NCBI GenBank assembly: GCA_030272585.1
Contig: BSYQ01000002.1
Coordinates: 2,170,001-2,234,000 of the forward strand
DNA length: 64,000 nt
Direction of reading: 5' to 3'
DNA from: Bryopsis sp. KO-2023
Taxonomy: Eukaryota > Chlorophyta > Ulvophyceae > Bryopsidales > Bryopsidaceae
Shown here: one piece after another, positions 22,274 to 33,640 of the stretch
Numbering within the stretch: the first letter of the stretch is position 1
Layout of the letters: each line of letters begins with the position of its first letter
Program-made: the position numbers and the translations under genes
The notes under the pieces: generated by a model
Database searches by the model: none
What the model was told of the DNA's origin: nothing
What the model saw: the letters and a program-made list of their open reading frames with translations, nothing else

Positions 22274-23274
22274 CTTACTCCGTCCGGGAATAACTGTCCA
22301 CTTTAGTTTGGGTAACAGTTCACGCGTGAAACGTCCAATTGATGTGAAAATTTGTGGGCACCATCTCTGATACACGTAGATGAAGCCCACAGAATTTCAG
22401 ATCCATTGGTTTAGAGGCTGCGATGCAGTGGCTCCGAAACCAGAAACGAAGCAAAACCCCCATTTTCACTTTGACGACTTTTACATCTTGCACACAAAAA
22501 TTATCCCAAAATTGTAAGATACTGTTATGAAGCAACAATATACACTTCGCAAAGTGTACCCCGAAAAATTTCCTCTAAAAATTCAACCCCGCCACTCGTA
22601 TAATGCGCCGGGCGTTCCGTATCAAAGTCCCTGTGGTGGTGCCTTGTTTAGGCAGCTCACCACTCCCCAAACGTTTCCTCTTCCCCAGGTGAGGCAGTGG
22701 AAATTCATTCAGCTGACGTTGTATTCTCGCGCAAGTCGTGGGATAAGGCCCCTTGGTGCTCTCCCTGCATTCCCCTTCTCCTTGTTGACTGTCGCTCCTA
22801 TTTTCAAGCGAACTGGCGTGCAAAGCTCTTTTGAGTTGCGTTTCTGACGTTCGCGAGATCGAGGTGGAGTTTCCATTGCGCCGCTATTTTCGGTTTCAGA
22901 GGTCGACTTTCCTCAGTTTTATAGTCGTCACGATTACCGAACGACGACATCATGCTTTACTCACTGATTCAATTACGACGAAATTTTGTGAGCTCGCCAC
23001 AGAACATCTAAAAAATGTGTTCACAAAAGTTTGTGGCAAACGATGAACGTTTGACGTGTCAAAACGTTCACAGGAAGGTGAAAATGGGGGTTTTGCTTCG
23101 TTTCTGGTTTCGGAGCCACTGCATCGCAGCCTCTAAACCAATGGATCTGAAATTTTGTGGGCTTCATCTACGTGTATCAGAGATGCTGCCCACAAAATTT
23201 CACATCAATTGGACGTTTCACGCGTGAACTGTTACCCCAAACTAAAGTGGACAGTTATTCCCGGACGGAGTAAG
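22274..23274. mobile_element. 1001-bp TIR element with TA target duplication (Stowaway/mariner-like ends)
   Basis: The terminal inverted repeats 22274-22469 and 23079-23274 are 196 bp each and almost identical, with a handful of mismatches and one single-base gap. They begin CTTACTCCGTCCGGG, similar to the CTCCGTCC ends of Stowaway and plant mariner elements. TA dinucleotides at 22272-22273 and 23275-23276 are the target duplication expected for Tc1/mariner-type insertion. The 609-bp interior has no transposase-like ORF, so the element is non-autonomous. It lies inside the decayed Helitron, between the Rep and helicase parts. The high TIR identity suggests relatively recent activity. Confidence 0.85.
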
Positions 23275-23658
23275 TACATCGTTTGATATTCTCGCTTCGA
23301 CTATATTGTGATGTTTGGGTGTGTTTCTCATGGTCACATAATTAACGAAGAAGGGCGAAGACTTTTATATACAGCCACGACGCAACCTATAAAGCAAATT
23401 TGACTGCATGGATCTTGCACCTGAGCGAGCAAATGACGATACTTCGACGGGTGCATGATTGCAATGGGCACTACGGTGTGTATCGCACCCATATATCCTG
23501 ATTTGGTATAAAAAAACAAGTTAGGGAGTATGTTTGAACATGCCACATTCGCCAAGTGCAAAAGGCTTTGCCACTCGCCCCGGATTCCTTAGTCTTCAAA
23601 GAACTGATAGACTAAAAAAAGAAAAAAATCTTTTGCGTTCTTTATATACAGTATTAGT

Positions 23659-25459
23659 ATGCGATGGTGCCAATGCGCTTTCGCTGTAAATTATATTGGC
23701 CAAGATTTCAACCAAGATGCATTGACCGGACTTCATCCTTTTGATGCGCCGCCACCAGCTTTCACACCGCGAGCGAAGAATGAGTTACTTAGAATGAGTT
23801 ACTCCGTTTGCGAGTTTCCGGGAAGGATCCCATTGATACTTGCTTGCCACAACAAGCTTGCAATGTTAGCTTACGACCTAGGTGAATATCAAATTATGCT
23901 GGATAAAATGTTAGCCACGGCTACCGTCGAGCAACTTGGAATATATGACACTGTGCAATGAGCTGTTGACAATAATAGAGGAGGGTTATTGTTCATTGAT
24001 GCGCCAGCTAGCTGCGGGAAAACATTTGTGTTGGAAATGATCACTATGGCGACAAGAATGCAACAACATATTGCAATTGTGACAGCCCCGACTGGTGTGG
24101 CAGCATTTGCTCATGATGGAGGAACGATTGCACACAATATGTTCCATATCCCGATAGCAGAACCATGAGAGCGCCATCTTGATGGCACAATGGAATGCAA
24201 CGTTTTACCAAATTCACACTGTGCCGCCCTTCTGATTGCAGCAACGATCATCATATGGGATGAAATTTCCATGACGCATCGTTCATAGGTTGAAGCAGTT
24301 GATAAATTGCCTCGTTTTCTAAGGAACAACGAGCCACCCTTTGAAGGTGTCATTTTTATTATTTAAGGTGATTTCCGATAAACACCACCTCTTGTTTTTC
24401 AAGGGACATCAGCGGATATTATTGATGCATCTATGAGATCCAGTCCTTTATTCCAACACTTCCATCATTTCAGGCTGACCATAAATTAATGCGCTGTGCC
24501 AGGGAGTTAATGAGCGAATTTCGTGGATACTATAGCACTGCCAGCTTCAACAAACACAACATCTTGTCTTGATTTTTCAAATGGGATTAAAGTATTCACC
24601 AGTTGTGTCGCGGCAAGCGAATGGCTTAATATTGGTTGAACTCCAGAAAACAAAAACAACCGGGCGATATTATCTTTTTACAATGCTTTGGTGGATCAAC
24701 ACAACGAGATATATTTGACAGCAATGTCTGTCGAAGAACATCGATTCGAGTCTTTTGACACTGTTGAAGAAGATGCCAATATTAAGGAGGAGTATTTCCA
24801 CCATGCCACGACCCCAGGAGTGCCACCACATCTTTTGAAGATGAAGGTTGGAGCTTTGATGATGGTTTTACGGAATTTGGACCTAACAAAAGGCTTGGTG
24901 AACGGAACAAAGGTTATTTTCCGTTCTATTATCTCACAACGACTTCTAGAGGTCCAAATTCCGGGGACAAAACACTGTAGCATTGATCCCGCGAATCAAA
25001 TTTGATTTCAAAATCACAAATACAGGAATCACAATGCAGAGATCACAATACCCATTAGCATGTACGCACGCTATAACCGTGAATAAGTCACAAGGGAAAA
25101 CGTTGGATAGAGCGGTTTTGGATATTCGCACCGCCGAATTCAATGCATTCGTACATGGCCAATTATATGTGAGGTGGGGCTTCTTATTGCAAGAGGTGAT
25201 GAAAGTGCGCAAGTACATGAAAAGTCACTCTATTGCGAGCGATTTGTTGAAGCATGTTGGAGGTACTACTTTGGAGGTATATGCAAGGACAAGGTTCGCT
25301 ACATGGTTTCGGGTTTTGAAAAAGCTTGTGCGAAACAAGGAAAAGCTTGAACTTGTGGTTGTTGACCGAAGGTTTAAGCCTTCGATTGGTTCATTGGGGA
25401 GAGAGGCCTGGAATAAAATCCCACCTTGTTTATTCTACCTTATCTGGATGATTTTCTAG
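23659..25459 (+). pseudogene. Helitron Pif1-type helicase, decayed
   Basis: Successive plus-strand blocks follow the order of a Pif1/Helitron SF1 helicase. They include a Walker A variant (FIDAPASCGKTFVLEMI), then TAPTGVAAFAHDGGTIAHNM, a Walker B (AATIIIWDEISMTHRS), then GVPPHLLKMKVGALMMVLRN and finally THAITVNKSQGKTLDRAVLD. Stops interrupt the frame at about 24166, 24286, 24364 and several later points, and there are frame changes, so it is dead. It belongs with the Rep remnant at 20.5-21.1 kb. The 22.3-23.3 kb TIR element separates the two. Confidence 0.8.
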
Positions 25460-27840
25460 TCGCAACAAGAGAGCTAACAAAGGTGAGTGTTACAATTTGG
25501 TGAATGGGTTATTAAATTTTTAGTTTGTCTAGGAGTATGTTTACACCTTGGAAAATCAGATGCCAAGCATCACTCAGGATTGTGGATCGACACTGAGAGC
25601 GGGTGTCTTGCTTTACCATCGCATTAACACGAAAAAATTACAAGTCAATGTCGGAATTTGATCCGCCTAGCACGCCGCCACTAGGGAATGGTGCCTGCAC
25701 GAAAGATTGCGAGTGTGGTGGGCACTTTCTAGACAGCCCTGCCTGTGATTCCACAAGCCAAGGTTCTTGGGTCTTGTTAGGCAATGGGGATCGTCGTGAG
25801 ATACCCAAGGTTTCAGCTACGTTGTAGTTATACTCGGGCTACGAAGAGCATATTGAAGTGAAAGGTGGCGCTTACCATAATGAGGAATATGTTGGTGGCT
25901 ACAGTTTCGAGCTCAATGTCGGACGTGCGTGTTGTCCTTGCTGATGTCCACCATACGGGTGGAAAAAGATGCTTCTAAAAGTGGATGGGGAGCAACGTGC
26001 GAATTGGGCATATCCCCCAACCGGGCAAATTCCGAGGCTTGTATGATTCCTGGAGGAATGGAGCGAAATGCACGTGACAATGATGGGGACCAAGGGAAGT
26101 GGTCTACACAACCCCTTCGCCAGAGAAGTCCCATTGAGAAGTGGGTCATCCATATAAAACCATCCATATTTACTTAGCAATTGTCTAATTTTTATTTTGA
26201 ATGGTTCCGAAAAATGATCTTGTTGATATGGGGCACCTTATATGATGATGATTGTCCCTCCTACCTCTCATATTGCAATGAATAAAAACGTGTGTTAGGA
26301 ATGGGAGCGTCTCAGCATACTTTTTTAGTCGGTGTACTTTTTGCCTACAGGCAACGGACGCTGACACTCCTAGAATATTTCCTCGGGTCACTTCATTATT
26401 GACATTTACTTTCGTTGTGGAAATGCAACATGAGTGAGACATCTCAAATCACAAAATAGGTAGGCTTGTATTTGATGATTCCGGATAGTTCCATCATTTC
26501 GTAGATAAGGAAATGCGTCAATTCGCGAGAAAAGAGTGCTTTTAGTTGTTAAACTAAAGGTACATCCAAGGTATAACCTACTTTTGTTCAAATTAATGCC
26601 GATGTTTTTGCTTTTGAAGCTTTTTCTCCCTTGGTTGGTAGTCTTGAACAAGCAATGGCTACCAACTTGCATAGTGATACGGTGGTATAGTGTTACGCAT
26701 GGGAAGGCATAGAAAGTGTGAGAAGAAAGGGACGCAAGGATATGAAGGAACCTCATCGATATCAGACCCTTCACTTTTGGGATATGAAGCACTTTTATGG
26801 CAACTGTGGTTGTCTACACACCACAATTACAATCGTTGATTACCTTTTCAGGCTAAACAAGGAATTCACGACTCGATGATTGCTAATCTGCGATAGGTTG
26901 TCGTACATATTGTCAAGAGAACGCTGAAGGACATTTACGACGAATTTGAAAGAGGGGAAAACAATAGCCGCCCCTTGAAAGAAGGGCGCCCACAAGGAGT
27001 TGACAGGCGACTATCTTGAAAAGTTCAGGGTGTTATCGACTTAAGAGCATATATTAAAAGTTGCAAGGGACACTTCAATAAAGCAAGAAGACTAACTAAC
27101 CCCATACCGGCGAGGAGATTGCCTCACCATAGATAGCATTATACTATTGGTGTATCGACGGCAATATTCCAAGGAGTCCATAAAGATCTTGTTGCGATGC
27201 TAAAAGAAAGGAGGAAGTTCATTCATAACAAAAAAGAGTTCATTCAAGATCTGAAATTGAATAGCTTCCGGGTACACACTTTAAAAGCGATTACAAATCT
27301 TAGGGATAAATAGGAGATGAAGCCAAGGACATTTAAATCGACGATGGTTTTGATAAATCGTCTGGTAGGCAGGGATCACTCCGAAAGATACATTTCACGA
27401 GTTGCATGAACACGTCCACCAGAACGAAAATCTAGAAGCAAATCATGCGAAAGATAAGGCAAGACAACATCAGTTGAGGTTCGAGTCGGGTATAAGGAAG
27501 AGAAGAAGATCGTCCTTCCGCAAGGAGAGATAAGAGTAAGAGATCAATTTAAAAAGCTCCCAGGGAAGAAGCTCATATGGCGCCTATGGTTGTCTAGAGT
27601 GGCGAGCTGAAAGAGTCTCGCGGGATGGATACATGGTTTTTCCCTCTAGGATTTCGATTGTGCAACGGAGTAGCTGGATGGAAAGATGAAAGTGAGGCCG
27701 TCTGCTCAAGATTTGATGCATTGTAAAGTAACAGTTTCCCAAGGTACAAAAAACAAAAAAAAAGGAAAAAAGAAGGATGAGATATGCACCCAAGGATACA
27801 CCGATAACCCGAATCAAGGACGGATATATCTTAGGCAACG

Positions 27841-28117
27841 ATGAAAATGCAATTGAAAGAAGTAACAAAAGAGTTGGCACTAGCGAAACAAGAGCGCGGT
27901 GCGACTGACGCGCTGGCGATACATGACTCACACGGTAACTATGACGCAGATTGAAAACTTGACTTCGAAGCTTCCACAAGTGGTACAAGAGGCGGGGCGG
28001 TTGGAAGGGATGCGTCGACACGCATTATACGAGACCATCAAAGATTCGGTTCGGAGAGTTTTTGGAGTGTTGGACTCGTTTCTACCGGTGGATACCACTC
28101 ACGTCAATCGCAAATAG
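27841..28117 (+). pseudogene. Coiled-coil ORF fragment with frame change
   Basis: ATG at 27841 opens MKMQLKEVTKELALAKQERG. A second frame from ATG 27923 or 27941 reads MTQIENLTSKLPQVVQEAGR and then ALYETIKDSVRRVFGVLDSF to the TAG at 28115. Both are helical and charged, and they overlap as if a single coiled-coil protein had suffered a frameshift near 27925. No family was recognised. Confidence 0.35.
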
Positions 28118-28399
28118 CTTACCCTCCCCTGTTTTCAGAAACAGAAAGAAAAAAAAAATTATGTCAATCGACTCAATTCCTCAAGTTAAGATGTTCGAAA
28201 AAAGGGAAGAAAAAAACTGGGAGGAAGTTTCAAGAAAATCAGGGCAATAATCTGATTAAATCGAGCATGAAAAAGAACACGGGAGGACAAAAAAAAAAAA
28301 AGAAGAAACTCCACCCTATTTAAAACGAGGAAACGACCTCCGAGGTGGGTGGAGGTAGACGCTAGAATCTACGTACGATTCTAGGTCGAGGTAAATTAG

Positions 28400-28651
28400 A
28401 CCTCGAATCTCTTCTTCAGTCAGAGCCCCACGAGGGAGCAGTTACTGGAGGAGTGCACCAAGCTCAGGGAACTTGTGATGGAGCTATCTAGTGAGATAGT
28501 GGACAGCCAGTACGAGGCTGGTGCCAAGGAACGGAATAGGAAGGAGCGCGAGCGTCGACGGAAGGATAAGGACTACTCAAGAGTTTGGTTGGGCTTCTTG
28601 GGTATTGGACAGAAAAAGAAACAGGCTGTGCCCATGGGGGCCAGATCCTAG
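28400..28651 (+). CDS. Charged coiled-coil ORF/exon, unknown
   Basis: Eighty-three open codons follow a TAG at 28397. They read TREQLLEECTKLRELVMELS and then AKERNRKERERRRKDKD and WLGFLGIGQKKK before a TAG at 28649. A CTTCTTCAG acceptor at about 28410 could start an exon. The frame continues after the stop with a hydrophobic segment (TYLFIVAIATSNVVAVVD), so a nonsense mutation is possible. The family is unknown. Confidence 0.35.
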   Translation, partial: TSNLFFSQSPTREQLLEECTKLRELVMELSSEIVDSQYEAGAKERNRKERERRRKDKDYSRVWLGFLGIGQKKKQAVPMGARS

Positions 28652-30358
28652 ACGTATCTTTTTATTGTAGCGATAGCAACGTCGAACGTTGTGGCAGTTG
28701 TAGATACTCAACGACCGAAGCTGCTCCTCGAGAGAGGACAGCGGTCGTTTACGTGACCAACTGGCGACAAATAATTGCATCTCGGGGGAACCGAGTCGGC
28801 ATGATATCCCCGTGTCCCACAGTCTGTAGTGGCTGACTGTGGGGCTGGTGTTAAAAAAGCCTTTGATGGTTATTTGGTATGGGATTGGGTACGGTTCAAC
28901 CGACCCACCCATAAGATAGGGAGTGGGTACAAGAACAAAAAAATATGGCGTAATTAGGAGGTTATGTTCTTCTCTTGTTTGCGGACTTTTTTTTTCCTTT
29001 CCTTTTATATCGAGTGTCCTTAGAGTGTTGCACTTCTAAAGAGGGCATTCTCGTTAGTGCAATAAGTTGCCTTTCTAGTGGGGCGAGCGAGGATTGGCAG
29101 CTCCCACTTACTCGATGCTACGCAAGACATGGTAGGGAGGTTTTACTTCGCTCGATGCTAACCCTTGTCCTACCGCCCTTTCAACGAAGGGGCGAAAGGA
29201 CCAAAAAGGACCTCAAGATGTTCGATGTGGGGGGAAGTCCCCCTTTTTTGTTTTTTACTGAGTTTTTTATTTTTATTTTTTGTTCGCAGGACCCAGCTTG
29301 CACGCGTTCATTGATTTGTGACGTTATTAATGGCTTCCCAAAAAACTTAAAATTGCAACCTTATTTGTATAACTTGAAACAAATTGACAAGATAATGAAT
29401 TAAAGTTATAAGATGTGGATATCTACTTCCGAAGGATTAGGTTTAGCTCCCACGGCAACCCCACACCACCAATCTAACAGGCTTTGCCTACACCAAAATT
29501 TGTTCCATGACGACGATCGGCTGCAAAGTTTTTTTTTTTGGGAGGGGGATACTATCGAGGAATTGTGGACGGAGCCGCTCATAGTCCATGCCTTGGTCGA
29601 TCAGCCAAGTCACTCGATCAACAAGAGAGGAAAAAAAAGAAGAGAAAAAAAAAGGAGATGAGTAGAAAGGCCTTACTTTAGCTAACGTGTTATGCACGGC
29701 TATGCCAGTATTTGGACAAGCATCTATTTGGGGGAAGTTCCCCCGGAAACACATACGTCACTAAATGCCTTATAGAAGGCATATATAGAGAGGGCACAAT
29801 ACAAGGAGGGGGACGATGGTGTTTGAGAATACTTTTAAGGGAGTCATTTTGAGTGTGGGGAGGAGGGGGGTCTTTATGAGGTTGGTGTGCTCAACGAGAG
29901 CGACGAGCCTCAAGAATATAATTAGAGGGCGCCATATCGATTTCTACCTAGTAGGAGCGAGTTTCATGTGGTTGTCCTCGGCATATTTCGTGCAATGCAA
30001 TGCGGGGAAGGAGTTAGCCTTTCAGCCTTTGGACCTTTATAAGACCCAATGTATTGGGGGCATTTGCTCATAAAATACCAAACAGAGAGTAGTGGAAAAT
30101 GTTTTAACGCCGGGATTTAAAGAACATACGCATGGCAAAGACCATAAAACAAAGCCAAAGTCACATGCATTTATTCAATTGACTGATTGGTGATCATCAC
30201 CTCAATCCAATATTTCGCTAGATTTCACGGAACGGTATAATCCACAAGAAGATTTTCTAACCATACTAATTAGTATATAGATTGTGAACATACTCACTGA
30301 AACCTCCACCCCACATGCAAGGTTACATCCGTGCTGGGGTGTACAATCTTATATAGCG

Positions 30359-30903
30359 GTAAGCTAACCCCCCCCCCCCCCCCCGAATAGTATCCTCCCC
30401 CCCCAATCAAATCCCCCCCTGTCGAACGTGGTTTTCCTCCTGAATATAGTCCCCCCCTTCAAAAAAAAAGTTCAACTGGTGGGTGAGAACCACGTTTGAC
30501 AGACGACGCGAGTCGCGTCCGAAAGACTTCCAATTGTGGTGGAAATCCAAGACATGAAAACAAACAGACAGAAAAACGGTTGTGACGATTCTTTTCGCAC
30601 ATCAGCTACATTGACGTCCGACTCGACGTTTCTGAGCGACGCTTCTATCCAAACGTGAGCGACAGGGACATCGAACTCGAAAAAATTCAGACAATTATCT
30701 ATTAGAGATATGTTCAAGTGATTATTTTTTGGGGCATTGGCTACGATTCTGGATGTAAACAAGTCAGGACATATTAATCAGAATTTTTGTATAATCCCCC
30801 CCGAATACAATCCCCCCCCAAATAGAGTCCCCCCTTAAAACCCTCACACAACTGCAAATCTATAGTCCCCCGGGGGACTGTATTCGGGGGGGGGGTTTAC
30901 CAC
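30359..30903. mobile_element. C-rich TIR element (about 545 bp)
   Basis: The left end GGTAAGCTAA followed by C18 and GAATAGTATCC is mirrored at the right by GGACTGTATTC, a G11 run and TTTACC. Inside, blocks such as GAATACAATCCCCCCCC and AAATAGAGTCCCCCC repeat near both ends. A 96-codon minus-strand ORF (30472-30762) shows no recognised domain. The homopolymer lengths may be inaccurate in the assembly. Likely a MITE-like element; no target duplication was confirmed. Confidence 0.45.
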
Positions 30904-32569
30904 GGATAAGTCCACATGTAATCAATGTAGTCACTTCTCAGACCCTCGTCGCACACAGAACGCCAAATGCTTATTGAATAGTGAATAAGGCATCCCTGGA
31001 TATATGAACGTTGCTCCCTATATTTTGAAAGCTTCCATTGCTGCATTTTTGAGATCGATCATTATCTCTTTTATCTTTATGAGTTAAAAAGGGCACACAC
31101 ACCCCACATTACTCTCACCGTCACGTGTGCTGAAAGATTTTAATAAACACATTGACCTTTTGATGTTTACTTGAACGAGGTTCACCAAATCGCTTGATTA
31201 TCTTAAAAGGAATTGGCTACACACCGTTCAGCAGGGTGGAGGTGTGGAATGTGCACAACCGATTCGATTATAGAACAATCAATATTGATGAAGGTGGGCT
31301 CCTTAAGAGATTGAACGATATTATTGGACCGTACGAACGCAAATATTTGGGAAATTATGGAGGAGCTGCGAAAAGAAGAGGTGAAGGTGTTACTCATTAT
31401 TGGACTAATTAGATGCAGGTGCCCCAACAAAGGGAAGTATATACAGAAGAGGTGCTCCCGAAAGAAAAGCATATAATAGATATCCGTCCGCTACACGAAC
31501 GCTATGTTGACTATAAAAGAAGTATTGAGATACCGCTTAGTCTTATTTCTTTTTGATCCGCTCCGTGAAATATTGACCCAACATATACTCATTGAATCTT
31601 GTCCACTTAATTTTACGTTATTTGTCCGAGAAACAGACTCCATCACAATCGAAGAATTCTTATCAACCATTCTTTAATCTACATAAAAACGGATTGCTTT
31701 TTCGCAATCCCTAGTTTAATTAGTTGTTGTCCACGGATTCCACTAGTTTATGCTCAAACGTGAGTTATCGACACGGAGTTCAATAGTTGGTGATTATGTA
31801 GATAGCAAAGATATTGAGGAGAATTCCCCCCTTCATTGAAAAATATAAATTTAATTGAAGCTATTTTTTAAGCTTTTTTTTTCATTGCTTATTCTTTTTC
31901 CATAAGGAAAAGTCCTTTTTCTAAAAAAGTACTTTTCGTTCTCGACTTGGAAGTTGGTTATATTGCACGCATTTGCATCCCTTCAAATTCAAGTCGTCAG
32001 GAATCTCGACTCAGAATGCGTAATTGGACAGAATTAAGAGTGGTTGATTTAAAACACTTGTTTAGGTTACCATAACTCGCCGCGAACAAAAGTAAAGCCT
32101 TGGTACGTAAGGTGAAGGGTTTATTAAGATAACGTAGGCCAGACTGGCCTGGCTAGTTCCCCTAAGCAAACGAAAAAAACATCCACGAGATGTTTGGGGG
32201 CATCGTTTCAAACGCCTCGGGTAAGATCTTGGGCGAGCTTGTTAACTTTGTATGACACACCATAATTTTTAGTGCAAAGATTGGACAAGCAAACTGTAAT
32301 TGATCCAATCGGCAAAAGCCAAGAGTTAAAACTTGCACACCTTGTGATGAGGTTGATGATCAAAATACTCGGCACTATTTGCTTGCTTTTTCAAGGTCCT
32401 AATTTGGCCCGATTGACTTCTTGTGCTATTACTATATCATTATTGCCTAGCGATAGCGTTCACTATTAAAGTTAGGTAGTTCGCATACGTAACAGACCAG
32501 ATTTGGTTACAGATCAAAGCTCCATTACCTTCCTTGAAGATTAAAGTGACGATGTATGAAACATACTAG

Positions 32570-33640
32570 GATACGAAAGAGATCCAACCACCCCACCCGT
32601 CCGCGAAGTAGACCGGGAAAGTTTCAAGGATAGAGCGGAAGCCGTTTGAATAAGAATAAGGTCCACATACTGGGTTGAACGATCCTCCCGTACCAACCAG
32701 GTCATTTAAAGTGATCGTGAATGGTATACCAGGACTCGAAAGAAATCCCAAACACTCCACCGATACGCACAGTAGATTGGGAAAAACTCGCGAAAGCAGT
32801 CGAAAAAGTTGGAAATACCCCAAAGAATAAGGTCCGCAAAGCGGGTTCAACGATCACTCCCGAATGAACCAGGCCAACAAGCTATTGAATTAGTCTTATT
32901 AAGATACATCGTTCCGTCGCCCAAAGTCCTTGCAATTATTGATATTCACCGCCTAGAGGAGCAATGGGAGCACATTCAAATTTATGAAAAACCGAAATGA
33001 ACGACAAGAATTAGAAATAGTATCTCGTGGACATTGTTGGATTAAACAAAGTCTCGAACAAAATGGTGGAGTAATTGTACCTTTATCCTAAGGTCCAATA
33101 CATTACGACCACAAGAATGACCATAGTTGTCATCACCAACACCGTCCACTAGTTTCCATACACCATTAAGGTACCTATTGAGCACGAAGCTCTTAGCTTC
33201 AAGCATGCATACCAGTGGACCATTGCCAGTGGTATGATACCACCACCGCCTCAAAAGGGGCCTTTTATAATTAATTATTATTAACGTATGGTGAGTAATG
33301 CGATTTAAAATACTCATCCATCAGTTTCTACCGAGGTATTCATTAAGGTATTCATTAAGCACGGAGCTCTTAGCTTGAAGCATAGGTGCAGGGGTCACCC
33401 TTGGTACGGTTTACCTTAATATAAGAAGAAAAAATCGAGGTGTTCACCGGCACACAACCCTCATCTCAATGCACACATAGAGCGGTCAAATGGTGCCCCC
33501 CGATTGGGCACCATTTGACTAAAGATAAAAGGCTATTACTAATTTTAAGATACTTGGGTATTGGTTTCTATCAAGGTACTCATTGAGCATAAAGATCTCA
33601 ACTGAAGCATGAACATAACCATCACACGCGATTGAGTACC
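32570..33640. repeat. Degenerate tandem repeats
   Basis: Two diverged units at about 32580-32690 and 32750-32870 share CC-ACCC-TCCGCGA/GATACG, GGGAAA and AATAAGGTCC-CA blocks; one frame reads NTPPIRTVDWEKLAKAVEKV. Three further units at about 33148, 33321 and 33561 share TTTC-A-C-AGGTA-TCATT, GAGCACGAAGCTCTTAGCTT and AAGCATG. They are old local duplications with no intact ORF. Confidence 0.45.

Noticed and set aside
22527-23046. ORFs inside the TIR element as a transposase
   Set aside because: They are short, overlap each other and the inverted repeats, and show no DDE-type motif.
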